The notes: generated by a model not told the origin, from the sequence alone. A stretch of 64,000 nt of DNA from Mycolicibacterium komossense (GCF_025822605.1 NZ_JACKTY010000040.1:62187-126186); one strand, 5' to 3'; shown: positions 1-8,764, numbered from the stretch's first letter. Made by a program: numbers and translations.

Positions 1-1448
1 CCCGGTTCGGTGACCGCGGCGCGGTATTCCACGGCCGGCGCCAGGTCTGCACCTGGAGCGAACTGCGGGAGCGGGCGCTGCGGCTCGCCGCATCGATCCG
101 GCAGTCCGTCCCCGCGGGCGCGCGGATCGCGATCGCCAGCGAGAACCGGCCGGAGATCGTGGAGCTGATGTTCGCAATCTGGGCCGCCGAGTGCGTCGTC
201 GTGCCGGTCAACTTCAAACTCCACGTCCGGGAGATGCTCCAGATTCTCGACGATGCCGGCGCGGCGCTGGTCTTCACCTCAGCCAAGATCGGGGCCGCGC
301 TCGCACCGGCCACCGAGATGCCGGTGGAGGTGGTCACCGGTGCGAGTTACCAAAATCGTTTCACCACAGCGCCTTCGGACCCACCCGACACCGATCCCGC
401 GGCACTGGCGTGGTTGTTCTACACCAGCGGCACCACCGGCCGCTCGAAAGGTGCGATGCTCTCGCATCGCAATCTGATCGCGATGACGGTGGCGCACCTG
501 GCCGATTTCGATGCGGCCGACCAGAACTGCAGCCTGGTCCACGGGGCACCGATGTCACACGGCTCCGGTCTGTACATCGCCCCCTACGTGTTGCGGGGAG
601 CCAGACAGGTCGTTCCGGAGTCCGGCGCTTTCGAGCCCGAGGAGTTTCTCGACCTCTGCGACCACCACCCGGGGTGCGCCACATTCCTGGCACCCACGAT
701 GGTCCAGCGTCTCGTCCAGACCGGCCGGCCGCGGCCCCGGCAGCTCCGCACGATCGTCTACGGCGGCGGTCCGATGTACGTCGACAGCCTGAAAAGAGCA
801 CTCGCGGCATTCGGTCCGATCTTCACCCAGCTCTACGGCCAGGGTGAGGCACCGATGACGATCACCGGACTGCGGCAGGCCGATCACCTCGGCGCCGACG
901 ACGTCGTCCTGGGTTCGGTCGGATACGCACGCTCCGGCGTGGACGTCGCCGTGCGGCGGCCCGACGGAACCCTGGCGGAAATCGGCGAGATCGGCGAGAT
1001 CGTCTGCCGCGGCGATGTGGTGATGGCCGGTTACTGGAACAACCCCGATGCCACGGCCGCCACCCTGCACGACGGCTGGCTACGCACCGGCGATATGGGT
1101 TGTTTCGACACCCGCGGTTACCTGACCCTGCGAGACCGCTCCAAGGACGTGGTGATCAGTGGCGGCAGCAACATCTATCCGCGGGAGGTCGAGGAGGTGC
1201 TGCTCGAGCATCCGGCCGTGCTTGAGGCCTGCGTGGTTGGCGCTCCCGATGCCGACTGGGGTGAGGTGGTGGTCGCATTCGTCGTCGGCCAGGTCGAGCC
1301 CGCCGACCTCGACGCCCACCTGCTGCAGCGGATCGCCCGATTCAAACGGCCCAAACGGTACGAATTCGTCGACGAACTGCCGAAGAACAGCTACGGCAAG
1401 ATTCTGAAGCGGGAACTGCGTGACAGGCTTGCCGACCAGCTGACCTGA
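1..1448 (+). CDS. AMP-dependent acyl-CoA synthetase/ligase, 5' end cut by window edge
   Basis: The frame is open from base 3 and the first residues already read like the N-terminal part of an acyl-CoA synthetase, so the start lies outside the window. ANL-family motifs appear in order: the P-loop YTSGTTGRSKGAMLSH (about 420-470), YGQGEAP (about 835-855), the hinge motif RTGDMG (about 1084-1101), SGGSNIYPREVEEVL, and the C-terminal catalytic lysine in PKNSYGKILKREL. The protein should activate a carboxylic acid to an acyl-adenylate and then the CoA thioester in the cytoplasm. The substrate cannot be read from the sequence. A long stem-loop follows the stop. Family assignment is firm; the closest subfamily is medium/long-chain fatty acid or aromatic acid-CoA ligase. 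Confidence 0.93.
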   Translation, partial: RFGDRGAVFHGRRQVCTWSELRERALRLAASIRQSVPAGARIAIASENRPEIVELMFAIWAAECVVVPVNFKLHVREMLQILDDAGAALVFTSAKIGAALAPATEMPVEVVTGASYQNRFTTAPSDPPDTDPAALAWLFYTSGTTGRSKGAMLSHRNLIAMTVAHLADFDAADQNCSLVHGAPMSHGSGLYIAPYVLRGARQVVPESGAFEPEEFLDLCDHHPGCATFLAPTMVQRLVQTGRPRPRQLRTIVYGGGPMYVDSLKRALAAFGPIFTQLYGQGEAPMTITGLRQADHLGADDVVLGSVGYARSGVDVAVRRPDGTLAEIGEIGEIVCRGDVVMAGYWNNPDATAATLHDGWLRTGDMGCFDTRGYLTLRDRSKDVVISGGSNIYPREVEEVLLEHPAVLEACVVGAPDADWGEVVVAFVVGQVEPADLDAHLLQRIARFKRPKRYEFVDELPKNSYGKILKRELRDRLADQLT

Positions 1449-1456
1449 GTCCAGGC

Positions 1457-1510
1457 CGAGTGTGCGCCCAGGCAAGCCTTCCGCGACAGGAGGACCTGGA
1501 CGCACACTCG
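1457..1510 (+). terminator. Long stem-loop after the synthetase gene, probable terminator
   Basis: Arms CGAGTGTGCGCCCAGG (1457-1472) and CCTGGACGCACACTCG (1495-1510) pair at 15 of 16 positions around a 22-nt loop, starting 9 nt after the stop codon. There is no U-tract, which is common for mycobacterial I-shaped terminators. It could also be a dispersed intergenic repeat. Confidence 0.6.
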
Positions 1511-1626
1511 ACGGTTCTGGGGCCTCACATTCCCGATCGCCCATTTCAGAGGGGCCAATCAGATGGACTAGCAGGTTTTACCCCACCCAGCTCCGTCAGC
1601 GCTCTCGACGTTGACGAAGGTTGGAG

Positions 1627-1644
1627 TTGGACTATATAGTTCAG
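1627..1644. promoter_or_regulatory. Palindromic operator candidate upstream of the lipoprotein gene
   Basis: The core ACTATATAGT (1631-1640) is a perfect 10-bp palindrome and the symmetry extends, with one mismatched pair at 1630/1641, to TG/CA at 1628-1629 and 1642-1643. It lies about 52 bp before the lipoprotein start. TetR-type regulators bind sites of this size, and a TetR gene lies just downstream, but the link is inference. Confidence 0.4.
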
Positions 1645-1695
1645 TTTATCTCTGGCACGAAATCCCGTCAACCGCGCGATCGAAGAGGACACACC

Positions 1696-1938
1696 ATGAA
1701 GTCACGTCGCCTGGCGGCTGCCGCCGGGGCAATTGCCATTGTCGGACTGGGCACGCTGACCGCAGCGTGCGGTAGCAACAGCAGTGAAAGCCCTTCTACC
1801 TCAACGACTACCACCACTACCACCACCGCGCCGTCGGCCACCCCGACCGAGAAGGGGCTCGACCCCAACGGCGGCAACAAGTTCACCCCGACAGTGAAGG
1901 CGCCGACGCCGGCGACCGCCATCCCCGGCGACCACTAA
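1696..1938 (+). CDS. Small secreted lipoprotein, function unknown
   Basis: An 80-residue protein with a basic N-terminus (MKSRRLAAAA), a hydrophobic stretch and a lipobox LTAAC with the lipidated Cys at about residue 25. It is followed by a Ser-rich linker, an eight-residue Thr run and a Pro/Thr-rich tail. An in-frame upstream ATG at 1621 would add 25 charged residues before the signal sequence. The start at 1696 is preferred because AGAGGA lies 7-12 nt upstream and the signal peptide then begins at the N-terminus. It should be anchored on the outer face of the cytoplasmic membrane. No enzymatic domain is visible. It stands alone between the synthetase and the TetR gene. Confidence 0.8.
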   Translation: MKSRRLAAAAGAIAIVGLGTLTAACGSNSSESPSTSTTTTTTTTAPSATPTEKGLDPNGGNKFTPTVKAPTPATAIPGDH

Positions 1939-1994
1939 CGCGACGTCCCGGCTGTCTGGCCCGACAGGTCCAGACAGCTGGGGACCGCGCTCGC

Positions 1995-2636
1995 TCAGGC
2001 CACCGATTCGGCCACTCGGAATGATCCGATGTGGTCGATTGCCATGTTCAGTGCCGTCTGCATCGGGCGCGGATCATGCGCGGTCTGCGACAAGAGATAG
2101 CCGCCCTCGACGGCGGCGAGCAGACCCGTGGCCAGCGCCGATGCATTGATCTCGGCGCTCAGCACACCGCCGTCACGCATCCGCTCGAGGGCCTCGGCCA
2201 GCATCTGGCGCCACTGCTCGAAGTGTTCGTTGAGCGAGGCTCTGGCCCGGTCATCGGTATCGGACAGCTCAGCGGCCAGCGAGCCCAACTCGCAACCCCA
2301 CAGTCCGCGCCGCAGCACGCAGCGCTGCACCATCGCGTCGCGCCACTGATAGAGCCCACGGAATGAGTCGACCTTCTCCAGCCGCAACCGCTGCCAGTCC
2401 AGGATCTCATCGGCGCGCACCGTGATCACCTCGTAGACCAGTTCGGTCTTATCGTCAAAGTGTTGGTAGAACTGCGATTTGCTGGTCGCACTGGCCGCCA
2501 GCACGTCGTCGATGGTGGTCGCCGCAACGCCCTGCACATGCATCAGCTCGGCAGCGGCACCGACGATCCGAGCACGAGTGGCCGCGCCCCGTGAGGTGAG
2601 TCTGGGCCGCGGCGGCTGTTCTTCGGGCGCCGGCAC
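1995..2636 (-). CDS. TetR/AcrR-family transcriptional regulator
   Basis: 213 residues from a GTG start. The N-terminal helix-turn-helix (about residues 20-65) has the usual pattern: ATRARIVGAAAELMHVQGVA, then TTIDDVLAASATSKSQFYQHFDDKTELV. The C-terminal ligand-binding part resembles the TetR_C group found in YxaF/LmrA-like regulators (WRQMLAEALERM, LAAVEGGYLLSQ). It lies at the 3' end of the P450 catabolic operon on the same strand, after a 113-bp gap, so it may regulate that operon or the neighbouring lipoprotein. The ligand is unknown. Confidence 0.9.
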   Translation of the reverse strand: MPAPEEQPPRPRLTSRGAATRARIVGAAAELMHVQGVAATTIDDVLAASATSKSQFYQHFDDKTELVYEVITVRADEILDWQRLRLEKVDSFRGLYQWRDAMVQRCVLRRGLWGCELGSLAAELSDTDDRARASLNEHFEQWRQMLAEALERMRDGGVLSAEINASALATGLLAAVEGGYLLSQTAHDPRPMQTALNMAIDHIGSFRVAESVA

Positions 2637-2749
2637 TCATCAACTGTAACGCCAATTCTGGAATACCTCGTCCACTTACTCACCGACGGCGTCGCCCGCG
2701 AAGGACCCGGTCGGGTATCCCACCGCAAGCCCATCGGGGCACCTGGATT

Positions 2750-3967
2750 TCATCGGGCTCCTCGCGCGAACTCGCGCGCCGCCTCAGCCGTTGCCCGTTC
2801 GTCTCCGAAACAGCTGAAGAGCCTGGCGAAAGTGCGTGCGGCCGCCGCGAGGTCAGCAAGGGTGACGTACTCATCGCTGCTGTGGGCAACAGTCATCGAC
2901 CCGGGACCATAGACGACAGTGGGAATTCCCAGTTCGTTACGGAGGAATCGGGCATCAGTACCCAGGTACAGGCCGCGCACCGGAGGTTGGTTCTCTGCGG
3001 CGGCCCGCACCAGGCCGACGAACGGATGGTCGACAGCCAGTTCCGAACCGGCTGCGAAGGCAAGGACGTCCACCGTCCGCTCGATATCTGGCGCAGCACC
3101 ATCCATCAGCCTGATCAAGCCGGCCAGCGCCTGCTCCTCGGTGGCCCCGGGGAGGACGCGCCGGTCCACCCGCAGCACACACGAGCTGGCGACGATATTG
3201 GGTGCCGTGCCGCCGTCGATCACCCCGACGTTGCACGTCGGGGTGCCAAGCAACGGGTGCGGCGGATCGCCGAACTCGGCCTGATGCAGTATCCCTACCA
3301 ATCGGGCCGCATCGGCAACCGCGGACCGGCCCACCCCGGGGTCGCTGCCATGGGCCGCGCGCCCGGTCACGGTGATCTCGGCCATCAGCACTCCGCGTTC
3401 GGCCACACAGACGTGAAGCTCGCTGGGCTCTGGGACCACGGCCGCATCCGCCGCTATCCGGCCGGCCTTGAGAAGGGCTTCGGTGCCCCACTGTCCGCCG
3501 GTCTCCTCATCGGCCACCAGATGGAACACGACGTCACACGGGATCGCCACACCCGCGTCGGCACAAGCGCGCAGGCCCTCGATGGCTGCTGCGATCCCGC
3601 CCTTCATATCGCAGGCCCCGCGCCCGTAGAGCCGCCCGTCCCGGATGACACCGTCGAACGGCGGTGTCATCCACTCGCTTTCGACCACCGGTACGACGTC
3701 GATGTGGCCGTTGATCAACAATGTCAGTCGGCGCTCGGCGCCCGGCTCACTGGCTCCGGCCACCATCGCCAGCACCGAAAGGCGACCCGGTGCCGCTTCG
3801 AAAACCTCGACCTGCGCGCCGAGTCCCGTCAGGGCATCGGACAGGAGCGAAATGATCGCGGTCTCGTCTCCTGGCGGGTTTCGCGTATCACAGCGCACCA
3901 TCGCGGCGGCCAATTCGGCGCAGCGCCGCATATCCACGGCCGATGCCGCCGCCCCGACAGCACTCAC
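2750..3967 (-). CDS. M20-family metallo-amidohydrolase/peptidase (ArgE/DapE type)
   Basis: 405 residues from a GTG start that overlaps the stop of the DUF1028 gene (GTGA). M20 metal ligands are visible: GHIDVVP (His88, Asp90), GRGACDMKGG (Asp120, the bridging ligand) and ADEETGG (Glu154/155, catalytic base and ligand); a later H in VAHSSDEYV fits the last metal ligand. The protein should hydrolyse an amide or N-acyl bond using two zinc ions. The dimerisation lid is present at about residues 190-300. It is the last gene of the P450 operon, so it may release an amino-acid-like or amine part from an intermediate. That role is inferred from position only. Confidence 0.93.
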   Translation of the reverse strand: MSAVGAAASAVDMRRCAELAAAMVRCDTRNPPGDETAIISLLSDALTGLGAQVEVFEAAPGRLSVLAMVAGASEPGAERRLTLLINGHIDVVPVVESEWMTPPFDGVIRDGRLYGRGACDMKGGIAAAIEGLRACADAGVAIPCDVVFHLVADEETGGQWGTEALLKAGRIAADAAVVPEPSELHVCVAERGVLMAEITVTGRAAHGSDPGVGRSAVADAARLVGILHQAEFGDPPHPLLGTPTCNVGVIDGGTAPNIVASSCVLRVDRRVLPGATEEQALAGLIRLMDGAAPDIERTVDVLAFAAGSELAVDHPFVGLVRAAAENQPPVRGLYLGTDARFLRNELGIPTVVYGPGSMTVAHSSDEYVTLADLAAAARTFARLFSCFGDERATAEAAREFARGAR

Positions 3968-4875
3968 AGGTACTCCGTCACGTCGTCAAGGAATCCGAGC
4001 GGCGCGATCCCGGTGAGGAACTCCCGCAGCGCCGGGCGATGGGCGAACAGTTCGGCGAACGCGGACCGTGCCCCGTCGCGGTCCCCGCTGCGCGCCAACA
4101 GCAGCGCGCGCCAGAACTGCGCTTCGCGGTTCTCGTCACCGAGCACCTCCGCCGCCTCAGCGAGGCGGGTCAGCTTGTCGCGCAGCACTTCCGGGGGCAC
4201 GTTCCGGTACGGGCCGATCATCAGGTCCGCAGCGAAGATGACCTCGCCGATCACGTCGAAGGCGCGTTGCCGCGGTAGTAGCCGGGTGAGCTCTCCCACC
4301 GGGTCCGGATGATCGTCCACCCGGATATCGACGACGACATGCTTCCATGGGGTGTCCGACCGGTCCGCGCCGAACACTGTGAGCACCGCGGACTGCGACC
4401 CCCGGATGTCGCCGCCGGCCTTTTCGGCTGCCGCCATGGCGGCCACGAGCCGATCCGCCAGCGACCCGGTGGCGCTGCGATAAGCAGCCAACATGTCGCG
4501 GCACACGTGCGTGCTGGCCAACATATTGCCTTGCACCGCGACACCGTCACCGACCAGTCCGCCCGCCGCAGGGGCGCACCGCGCTCCGGTGAAGGACACG
4601 GCTCTGCCCGCCGCATCGACCACCCCCAGTTGGCGGTAGGCGCTGAGGGGATCGGATGCGGTGACGTTGTCGACGGCATCCTGGGCCGAGCCACCGGCTT
4701 TCATGACGGCGACGGCCTGTGGACCGTAGTCGACATTGACGAATGCCTGGGTGGCGACCGCCCCGACGCCAGTCTCACCCCAACCGACCAACCGTCCCAC
4801 CCCGAAGAAATGCGACTGCGAGCCGATGCCCAGTTCCCCGGTCACCGGGTCCCGGGCCACGATCGAGTACGTCAC
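3964..4875 (-). CDS. DUF1028 (Ntn-hydrolase-like) protein
   Basis: 303 residues starting MTYSIVARDPVTGELGIGSQSHFFGVG, the hallmark N-terminus of DUF1028 proteins. The conserved block GVGAVATQAFVNVDYGPQ follows and the core ends with DHPDPVGELTRLL. The family has a predicted Ntn-hydrolase/proteasome-like fold and unknown biochemical function. A C-terminal extension (about residues 215-303) rich in Ala and Arg looks TPR-like. The GTG start overlaps the alpha/beta hydrolase stop and its own stop overlaps the M20 start, so it should be co-translated with both. Pairing with an M20 hydrolase suggests amide-bond chemistry, but no substrate is known. Confidence 0.9.
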   Translation of the reverse strand: MTYSIVARDPVTGELGIGSQSHFFGVGRLVGWGETGVGAVATQAFVNVDYGPQAVAVMKAGGSAQDAVDNVTASDPLSAYRQLGVVDAAGRAVSFTGARCAPAAGGLVGDGVAVQGNMLASTHVCRDMLAAYRSATGSLADRLVAAMAAAEKAGGDIRGSQSAVLTVFGADRSDTPWKHVVVDIRVDDHPDPVGELTRLLPRQRAFDVIGEVIFAADLMIGPYRNVPPEVLRDKLTRLAEAAEVLGDENREAQFWRALLLARSGDRDGARSAFAELFAHRPALREFLTGIAPLGFLDDVTEYL

Positions 4876-5678
4876 GGTGCACCTGTCCCTGCGTTGCTGT
4901 GCTGGTTGATCAAGTCGGCCACCACCTGGGGAACCTCCACCATCGGCAGATGACCGACGCCGTCGAGAATGACGGGTACGCCGCCGGTGGCGGTGGCGAT
5001 CTCCTCGGTCATCGAAGGCGGACAGGTCGGGTCAGCCGTACCGCCCACAGCTAGTACCGGTGCGCGCACCTGGCCGACCAGGTGCCGAATATCCGCAGCG
5101 AAGGCGGCCCGCAGTATCGCGGCGACCACGGACTCTGGGCGACCACCCGCCGCCCGGACGGTATCCAACAGCCGCGCCTCGTCCTGATACTGCGGCCCAA
5201 CGACTTTGGGTACCAGCTCGGCGAAGTACCGGTCGGCTCCGGCGGCTTCCAGCTCGGCGATCATCGACTCTATCGCCGCTGCCGCCACGCCGGTGCCGAG
5301 CGTCGAGCCGAACGTGGTCACGCTCAGAACCCGGTCCGGGTGAAGCGACGCCAACGCCAGGGCGATCGCACCGCCGAGCGAGCCTCCGACGAGATGGACT
5401 GCCTCGCAATCGAGTTCGTCGAGCACCGCGAGTACGTCCGGAACGTAACCGTCCTCGACGGTGAAGGGCCCCTGCGGGCCGGACCGACCGTGTCCGCGGA
5501 GATCCAGTGCGACAGCCGGTTGGGCCAGTAAGGGCAGCACGGGATGCCATACCACAGCACCGGTGTTGATGGGATGGACGAGCACCGTCGTAGCGCGCGC
5601 GGACGGCTCCCCGTAGCAGCTGACGGCAAGCAGACCGCCCGGCCCGGTCACGTCCCGGGAGCCGAACGTGGCGGTCAT
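4872..5678 (-). CDS. Alpha/beta-fold hydrolase
   Basis: 268 residues from the ATG at 5678; the frame stays open further upstream only inside the preceding gene. The nucleophile elbow is VGGSLGG (Ser100), the catalytic His sits in DGVGHLPMVE near the C-terminus, and DLRGHGRSG is the usual strand-loop before the elbow. It resembles the 3-oxoadipate enol-lactonase/carboxylesterase group. The ATG overlaps the stop of the NTF2-like gene and its stop overlaps the DUF1028 start. Within the operon it probably hydrolyses an ester or lactone, possibly one made by the oxygenating enzymes upstream (inference). Confidence 0.92.
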   Translation of the reverse strand: MTATFGSRDVTGPGGLLAVSCYGEPSARATTVLVHPINTGAVVWHPVLPLLAQPAVALDLRGHGRSGPQGPFTVEDGYVPDVLAVLDELDCEAVHLVGGSLGGAIALALASLHPDRVLSVTTFGSTLGTGVAAAAIESMIAELEAAGADRYFAELVPKVVGPQYQDEARLLDTVRAAGGRPESVVAAILRAAFAADIRHLVGQVRAPVLAVGGTADPTCPPSMTEEIATATGGVPVILDGVGHLPMVEVPQVVADLINQHSNAGTGAP

Positions 5679-6127
5679 TCGGTGACGTACTTCAGTGCGC
5701 CTTCGGCGGCTGCCTCGCTGACGTGCATATGCCAGATCCGCCAGTCCGGTGCACCGGTACCGTCGTCGCGGCGGTAGAACTCGGTGTTGCGGAACCGCAC
5801 GCCGGATCGCTCCAGTGCGCCTGTCGAATTGGGAATGACGAGCTCGCACTCCCCTACCGAGGTGAGCAGCGCGACATCGCCGAAGATCTCTACATTCGGC
5901 TCATCCATGTCACGGATACTGATGATGTTGGCTCCCACCGCCTTCAGGTTGCGCCACAGCCGGGCCTTGTCCTGCGCGCCACGGTAGGTCGACCCGTTGA
6001 GGTTGAACTGCAGGTACCCATCACCTGCTGGGAAGAAACCGAGCATGGACTCTGCGATCAGGTCCACATTGGCGGCCAACCATCCGTTGTGCACCGCAAG
6101 CACCGCGGCACTGTCCGAGTCAGTCAT
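5675..6127 (-). CDS. NTF2-like/SnoaL-type protein
   Basis: 150 residues (MTDSDSAAVL...). The length and the pattern of an N-terminal helix, a pocket loop and curved beta strands (FFPAGDGYLQFNLNG, DVALLTSVGECELV, WRIWHMHVS) match the NTF2-like superfamily, which includes ketosteroid isomerases, SnoaL-like cyclases and the small subunit of ring-hydroxylating dioxygenases. The HMHVS strand near the C-terminus is typical. Specific catalytic residues cannot be assigned. It overlaps the LLM gene by 8 nt at its start and the hydrolase gene at its stop, so it belongs to the P450 operon. Confidence 0.85.
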   Translation of the reverse strand: MTDSDSAAVLAVHNGWLAANVDLIAESMLGFFPAGDGYLQFNLNGSTYRGAQDKARLWRNLKAVGANIISIRDMDEPNVEIFGDVALLTSVGECELVIPNSTGALERSGVRFRNTEFYRRDDGTGAPDWRIWHMHVSEAAAEGALKYVTE

Positions 6128-7160
6128 GTCGGCTCCCGTCAATAGAGTTGAAACTGGGCAACACTGAGGCGATCGAGTCCAAGGACTCCTGACCGTTGGA
6201 CTCCACCAGGGGCACCACCACCACCTTGTCGGCGCCGGCGTCGAAGAGACGCTGCAGCGACACTGCGGCTTGCTCCGGCGTGCCGGTGGCCGACAGCGCG
6301 TCCACCCAATGGTCAGGCATCTCGGCGAGCACCACGTCCGCGCCACCGCGGGAGAGCATCTCGGCGAGCGGCTCGTTGCCGCCAATTGCGTTGAGTAGCG
6401 GGTTCGGTCCCGCCGCCGCGAGATAGAAGGCCAACGCCGGCTTGATCTGGTCGCGGGTCTGACGAGCCAGCGCGGGATCCCGTGCGACGTTGATCGCACA
6501 CAGCACAACGAGTTCGGGATTCGCGCTGCGGCCGGCCGCCGCCGCTGCTTCGTCAAGCTTGGCCCGGGTGGCGGCGACATACTCCGGGGTGGCCAGGACG
6601 CTGACCACAAGGCCGTCGGCCAACTCACCGGTGAGCGCGATCCCCTTGTCACCGAGCACACCGGTGTAGAGCGGCACCGTGTCTGCCGGTGGATGGGTGA
6701 GGGCCACCTCCGAGAACGTGTAGACGGCACCGTCGTTCGTGACGGTCTTCCCCGCGAGTAGGTCCCGCACTCCGGTCAGGGTCTCGCGCAAGGCGCTCAT
6801 CGGTGAACGCTTGGTCAGTCCCATCTGCGCCGTCCAGGCCGGCACTCCGTGCCCGATACCGGGAGCGAAGCGCCCGGGATACGCCCGAGCCAGCGTCGCG
6901 ACTTCCATACTCAGCAGCGCCGGGTGACGAACCACCGACGAAACCACCGCGATGCCGACCCGGATCCGTTCGGTGGCACCCAGCGCGATGGCCGACGCGG
7001 CAATCCCACCGTGGAAGAAGTAGTCCTCGGGAATCCACAGCTCACCGAATCCGGACGACTCCACCCAGTGCGCCAGCGACGCAATCTCCTCCGGCGGTGT
7101 GGCGCTGCCCAGCAGAACCCCCAACCGCGCACCGTCACCGGTGCTTCCAGTACTCAACAT
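6120..7160 (-). CDS. LLM-class flavin/F420-dependent oxidoreductase
   Basis: 346 residues with the bacterial luciferase-like TIM-barrel pattern: LGVLLGSATPPEEIASLAHWVESSGFGELWIPEDYF near the N-terminus, RIRVGIAVVSSVVRHPALLSMEVATLARAYPGRF, and a C-terminal barrel strand ADKVVVVPLVESNGQ. Most actinobacterial members of this type use F420, though FMN use cannot be excluded. AGAGG lies 4 nt before the ATG. Third gene of the P450 operon; a dehydrogenase or Baeyer-Villiger-like monooxygenase step is plausible. Confidence 0.9.
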   Translation of the reverse strand: MLSTGSTGDGARLGVLLGSATPPEEIASLAHWVESSGFGELWIPEDYFFHGGIAASAIALGATERIRVGIAVVSSVVRHPALLSMEVATLARAYPGRFAPGIGHGVPAWTAQMGLTKRSPMSALRETLTGVRDLLAGKTVTNDGAVYTFSEVALTHPPADTVPLYTGVLGDKGIALTGELADGLVVSVLATPEYVAATRAKLDEAAAAAGRSANPELVVLCAINVARDPALARQTRDQIKPALAFYLAAAGPNPLLNAIGGNEPLAEMLSRGGADVVLAEMPDHWVDALSATGTPEQAAVSLQRLFDAGADKVVVVPLVESNGQESLDSIASVLPSFNSIDGSRHD

Positions 7161-7228
7161 GAACCTCTTCTAGGAAAACGGATATTCATTGATGCTGTCC
7201 GCCAACAGTTCTCGGATCGACGTCGACA

Positions 7229-7432
7229 TCACTGATCGGCGTCATCGATGACGTCGATCGCCGCGACCGGACAGGATTCAGCCGCTCGGACCACCGCGGT
7301 CCTGATGTCGGGCCGAGGCCGCTCCTCCAACAGCGTGACCCACCCCTCGGGTGTGCTGCCGAACACCTCGGGTGCCGCCCGTCGGCAGCTGCCGCTTGCC
7401 ATGCAATGTTCGGAGCGAACAATCACCTGCAT
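7229..7432 (-). CDS. [3Fe-4S] ferredoxin, electron donor for the adjacent P450
   Basis: 67 residues with EHCMASGSC (Cys-x5-Cys) and a downstream SCPVAAI cysteine, the three-ligand pattern of P450-associated 3Fe-4S ferredoxins; the central cysteine of a 4Fe-4S cluster is replaced. GAGGAGG lies 8 nt before the ATG. It begins 13 nt after the P450 stop, the usual pairing, and should pass electrons from a ferredoxin reductase encoded elsewhere to that P450. Confidence 0.95.
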   Translation of the reverse strand: MQVIVRSEHCMASGSCRRAAPEVFGSTPEGWVTLLEERPRPDIRTAVVRAAESCPVAAIDVIDDADQ

Positions 7433-7445
7433 AACCGTTGCCTCC

Positions 7446-8687
7446 TCATAACTTCACGGGGCGGCTGTGCCAACCCCGCGCCAGGACATTGTTGGTGCGG
7501 CGGACCGGGGGCTCGCTTCCGGCGGTAAAGTCCGGGAAACGCTCGAGGATCTTCCGCAGGACCACTGCACCCTCCATGCGAGCCAGCGGCGCACCGACAC
7601 AGAAGTGGATGCCATGGCTGAAGGCCAGATGCCTTGACGTGTCGCGAGTGACGTTGAAGACGCCAGGATTGGCGAACACCCGCGGGTCGCGATTCGCCGC
7701 GGCGATCACCTGAAAGCACATCTGACCGCTTTTGATCTGCTGCCCGCCGTACTCCGTGTCGTGGACGGCCTTACGGAAGTTCAGGTGGAACGGCGGGTCG
7801 AACCGCAGCATTTCCTCGATCGCCACGGGAATGAGCGACGGATCCTCCTGCAGTTGATGTTTGACCTCGGGCTCATCGATGAGGATTGTGACGGCGCTAC
7901 CGATCAACGAGGTGGTGGTGTCGTTGCCGGCCGCCAACAGAAGGGTCACCTGCGACACCGCCTCGGTGTGAGTCAGCGTTTCGCCGACATCCGTCTTCGT
8001 GGTGGCGATCAGCGTGATCAGATCGTCCTGAGGGTCGGCTCTCCGTTGAGTCACCAGATCGCCCAGATAATCCATCATCTCCAGGGACCTGCGGATCGAC
8101 TGATCACGAAGCTGCCCGTGCACGCCCGGGTCGAATGTCCGCCCGAATGCCTCGGACCACTCCCGCAACTGAACCCACTTGTCCTTCGGTACCCCGAGGA
8201 TCGAAGCGATCACCGCGACGGGGATATCGGCCGCGAGGTGGGGCATCACATCCACCTCCTGCCCGGGCCGAAACCTGTCGAGCACCTCGTCGGCGGCATC
8301 TTCCATCGCAGATCGCCACTTGTTTATCGACTGTTTGGTGAACGCGCTCCGAAAGATCGAGCGAATTCTGGTGTGCACGGGGGGATCCTGGAAGATGAGT
8401 TGGGGCGAACTCATCGAGATGAACCGACGGTGTTCTGGATCCTGCGGATCGTGCAGCCCGGGAGCGCCGTCGAAAAACGTTGCGTTGGAGAAGGCGTCGT
8501 GCCGGGACACCATGGATCGGACGTCGTCGTAGCGGCACACTATCCAACCACCGAGCACATCCGACCAATGCACCCCGGAACCCATCTCGCGCAGCTGTTC
8601 GTAGAGCGGGAAGGGGTCGGCGACGCCGCCCAGAACCAAATCTCGAACGATGTCCGCAGCATCGTTGTCCTCAGCCGGATGTGCCAT
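7446..8687 (-). CDS. Cytochrome P450 monooxygenase
   Basis: 413 residues from the ATG at 8687, which has GGAGG 5 nt upstream; the frame extends upstream through another ATG at 8714 with no comparable site. The heme-binding signature is AFSHGIHFCVGAPLAR, with the Cys ligand at about residue 363. The I-helix oxygen-binding motif is LLLAAGNDTTT and the K-helix ExxR lies in EEMLRF. It is a soluble bacterial class I P450 that should hydroxylate a hydrophobic substrate using the ferredoxin next door. It is the first gene of the seven-gene operon. Its promoter region shares a 46-bp element with the mce operon promoter, so an Mce-imported compound is a reasonable substrate (inference). Confidence 0.96.
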   Translation of the reverse strand: MAHPAEDNDAADIVRDLVLGGVADPFPLYEQLREMGSGVHWSDVLGGWIVCRYDDVRSMVSRHDAFSNATFFDGAPGLHDPQDPEHRRFISMSSPQLIFQDPPVHTRIRSIFRSAFTKQSINKWRSAMEDAADEVLDRFRPGQEVDVMPHLAADIPVAVIASILGVPKDKWVQLREWSEAFGRTFDPGVHGQLRDQSIRRSLEMMDYLGDLVTQRRADPQDDLITLIATTKTDVGETLTHTEAVSQVTLLLAAGNDTTTSLIGSAVTILIDEPEVKHQLQEDPSLIPVAIEEMLRFDPPFHLNFRKAVHDTEYGGQQIKSGQMCFQVIAAANRDPRVFANPGVFNVTRDTSRHLAFSHGIHFCVGAPLARMEGAVVLRKILERFPDFTAGSEPPVRRTNNVLARGWHSRPVKL

Positions 8688-8764
8688 ATGTACCTCCACG
8701 CCAGTGCTTTTCATTGTTGATTCCGTTTGAGTTCTGCCAAGAATCTCGCCCATCGGTGCTGCCG

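Noticed and set aside
1800..1830. ACC/ACT trinucleotide run as a microsatellite
   Set aside because: It encodes the Thr-rich linker of the lipoprotein and the codons are mixed, so it is better explained as a coding linker.
2882..4312. 476-residue open frame on the plus strand
   Set aside because: Antisense to the M20 and DUF1028 genes, with His/Arg/Gly-rich nonsense sequence and no ribosome site.
7761..8720. 319-residue open frame on the plus strand
   Set aside because: Antisense to the P450 gene, whose heme and I-helix motifs are clear.
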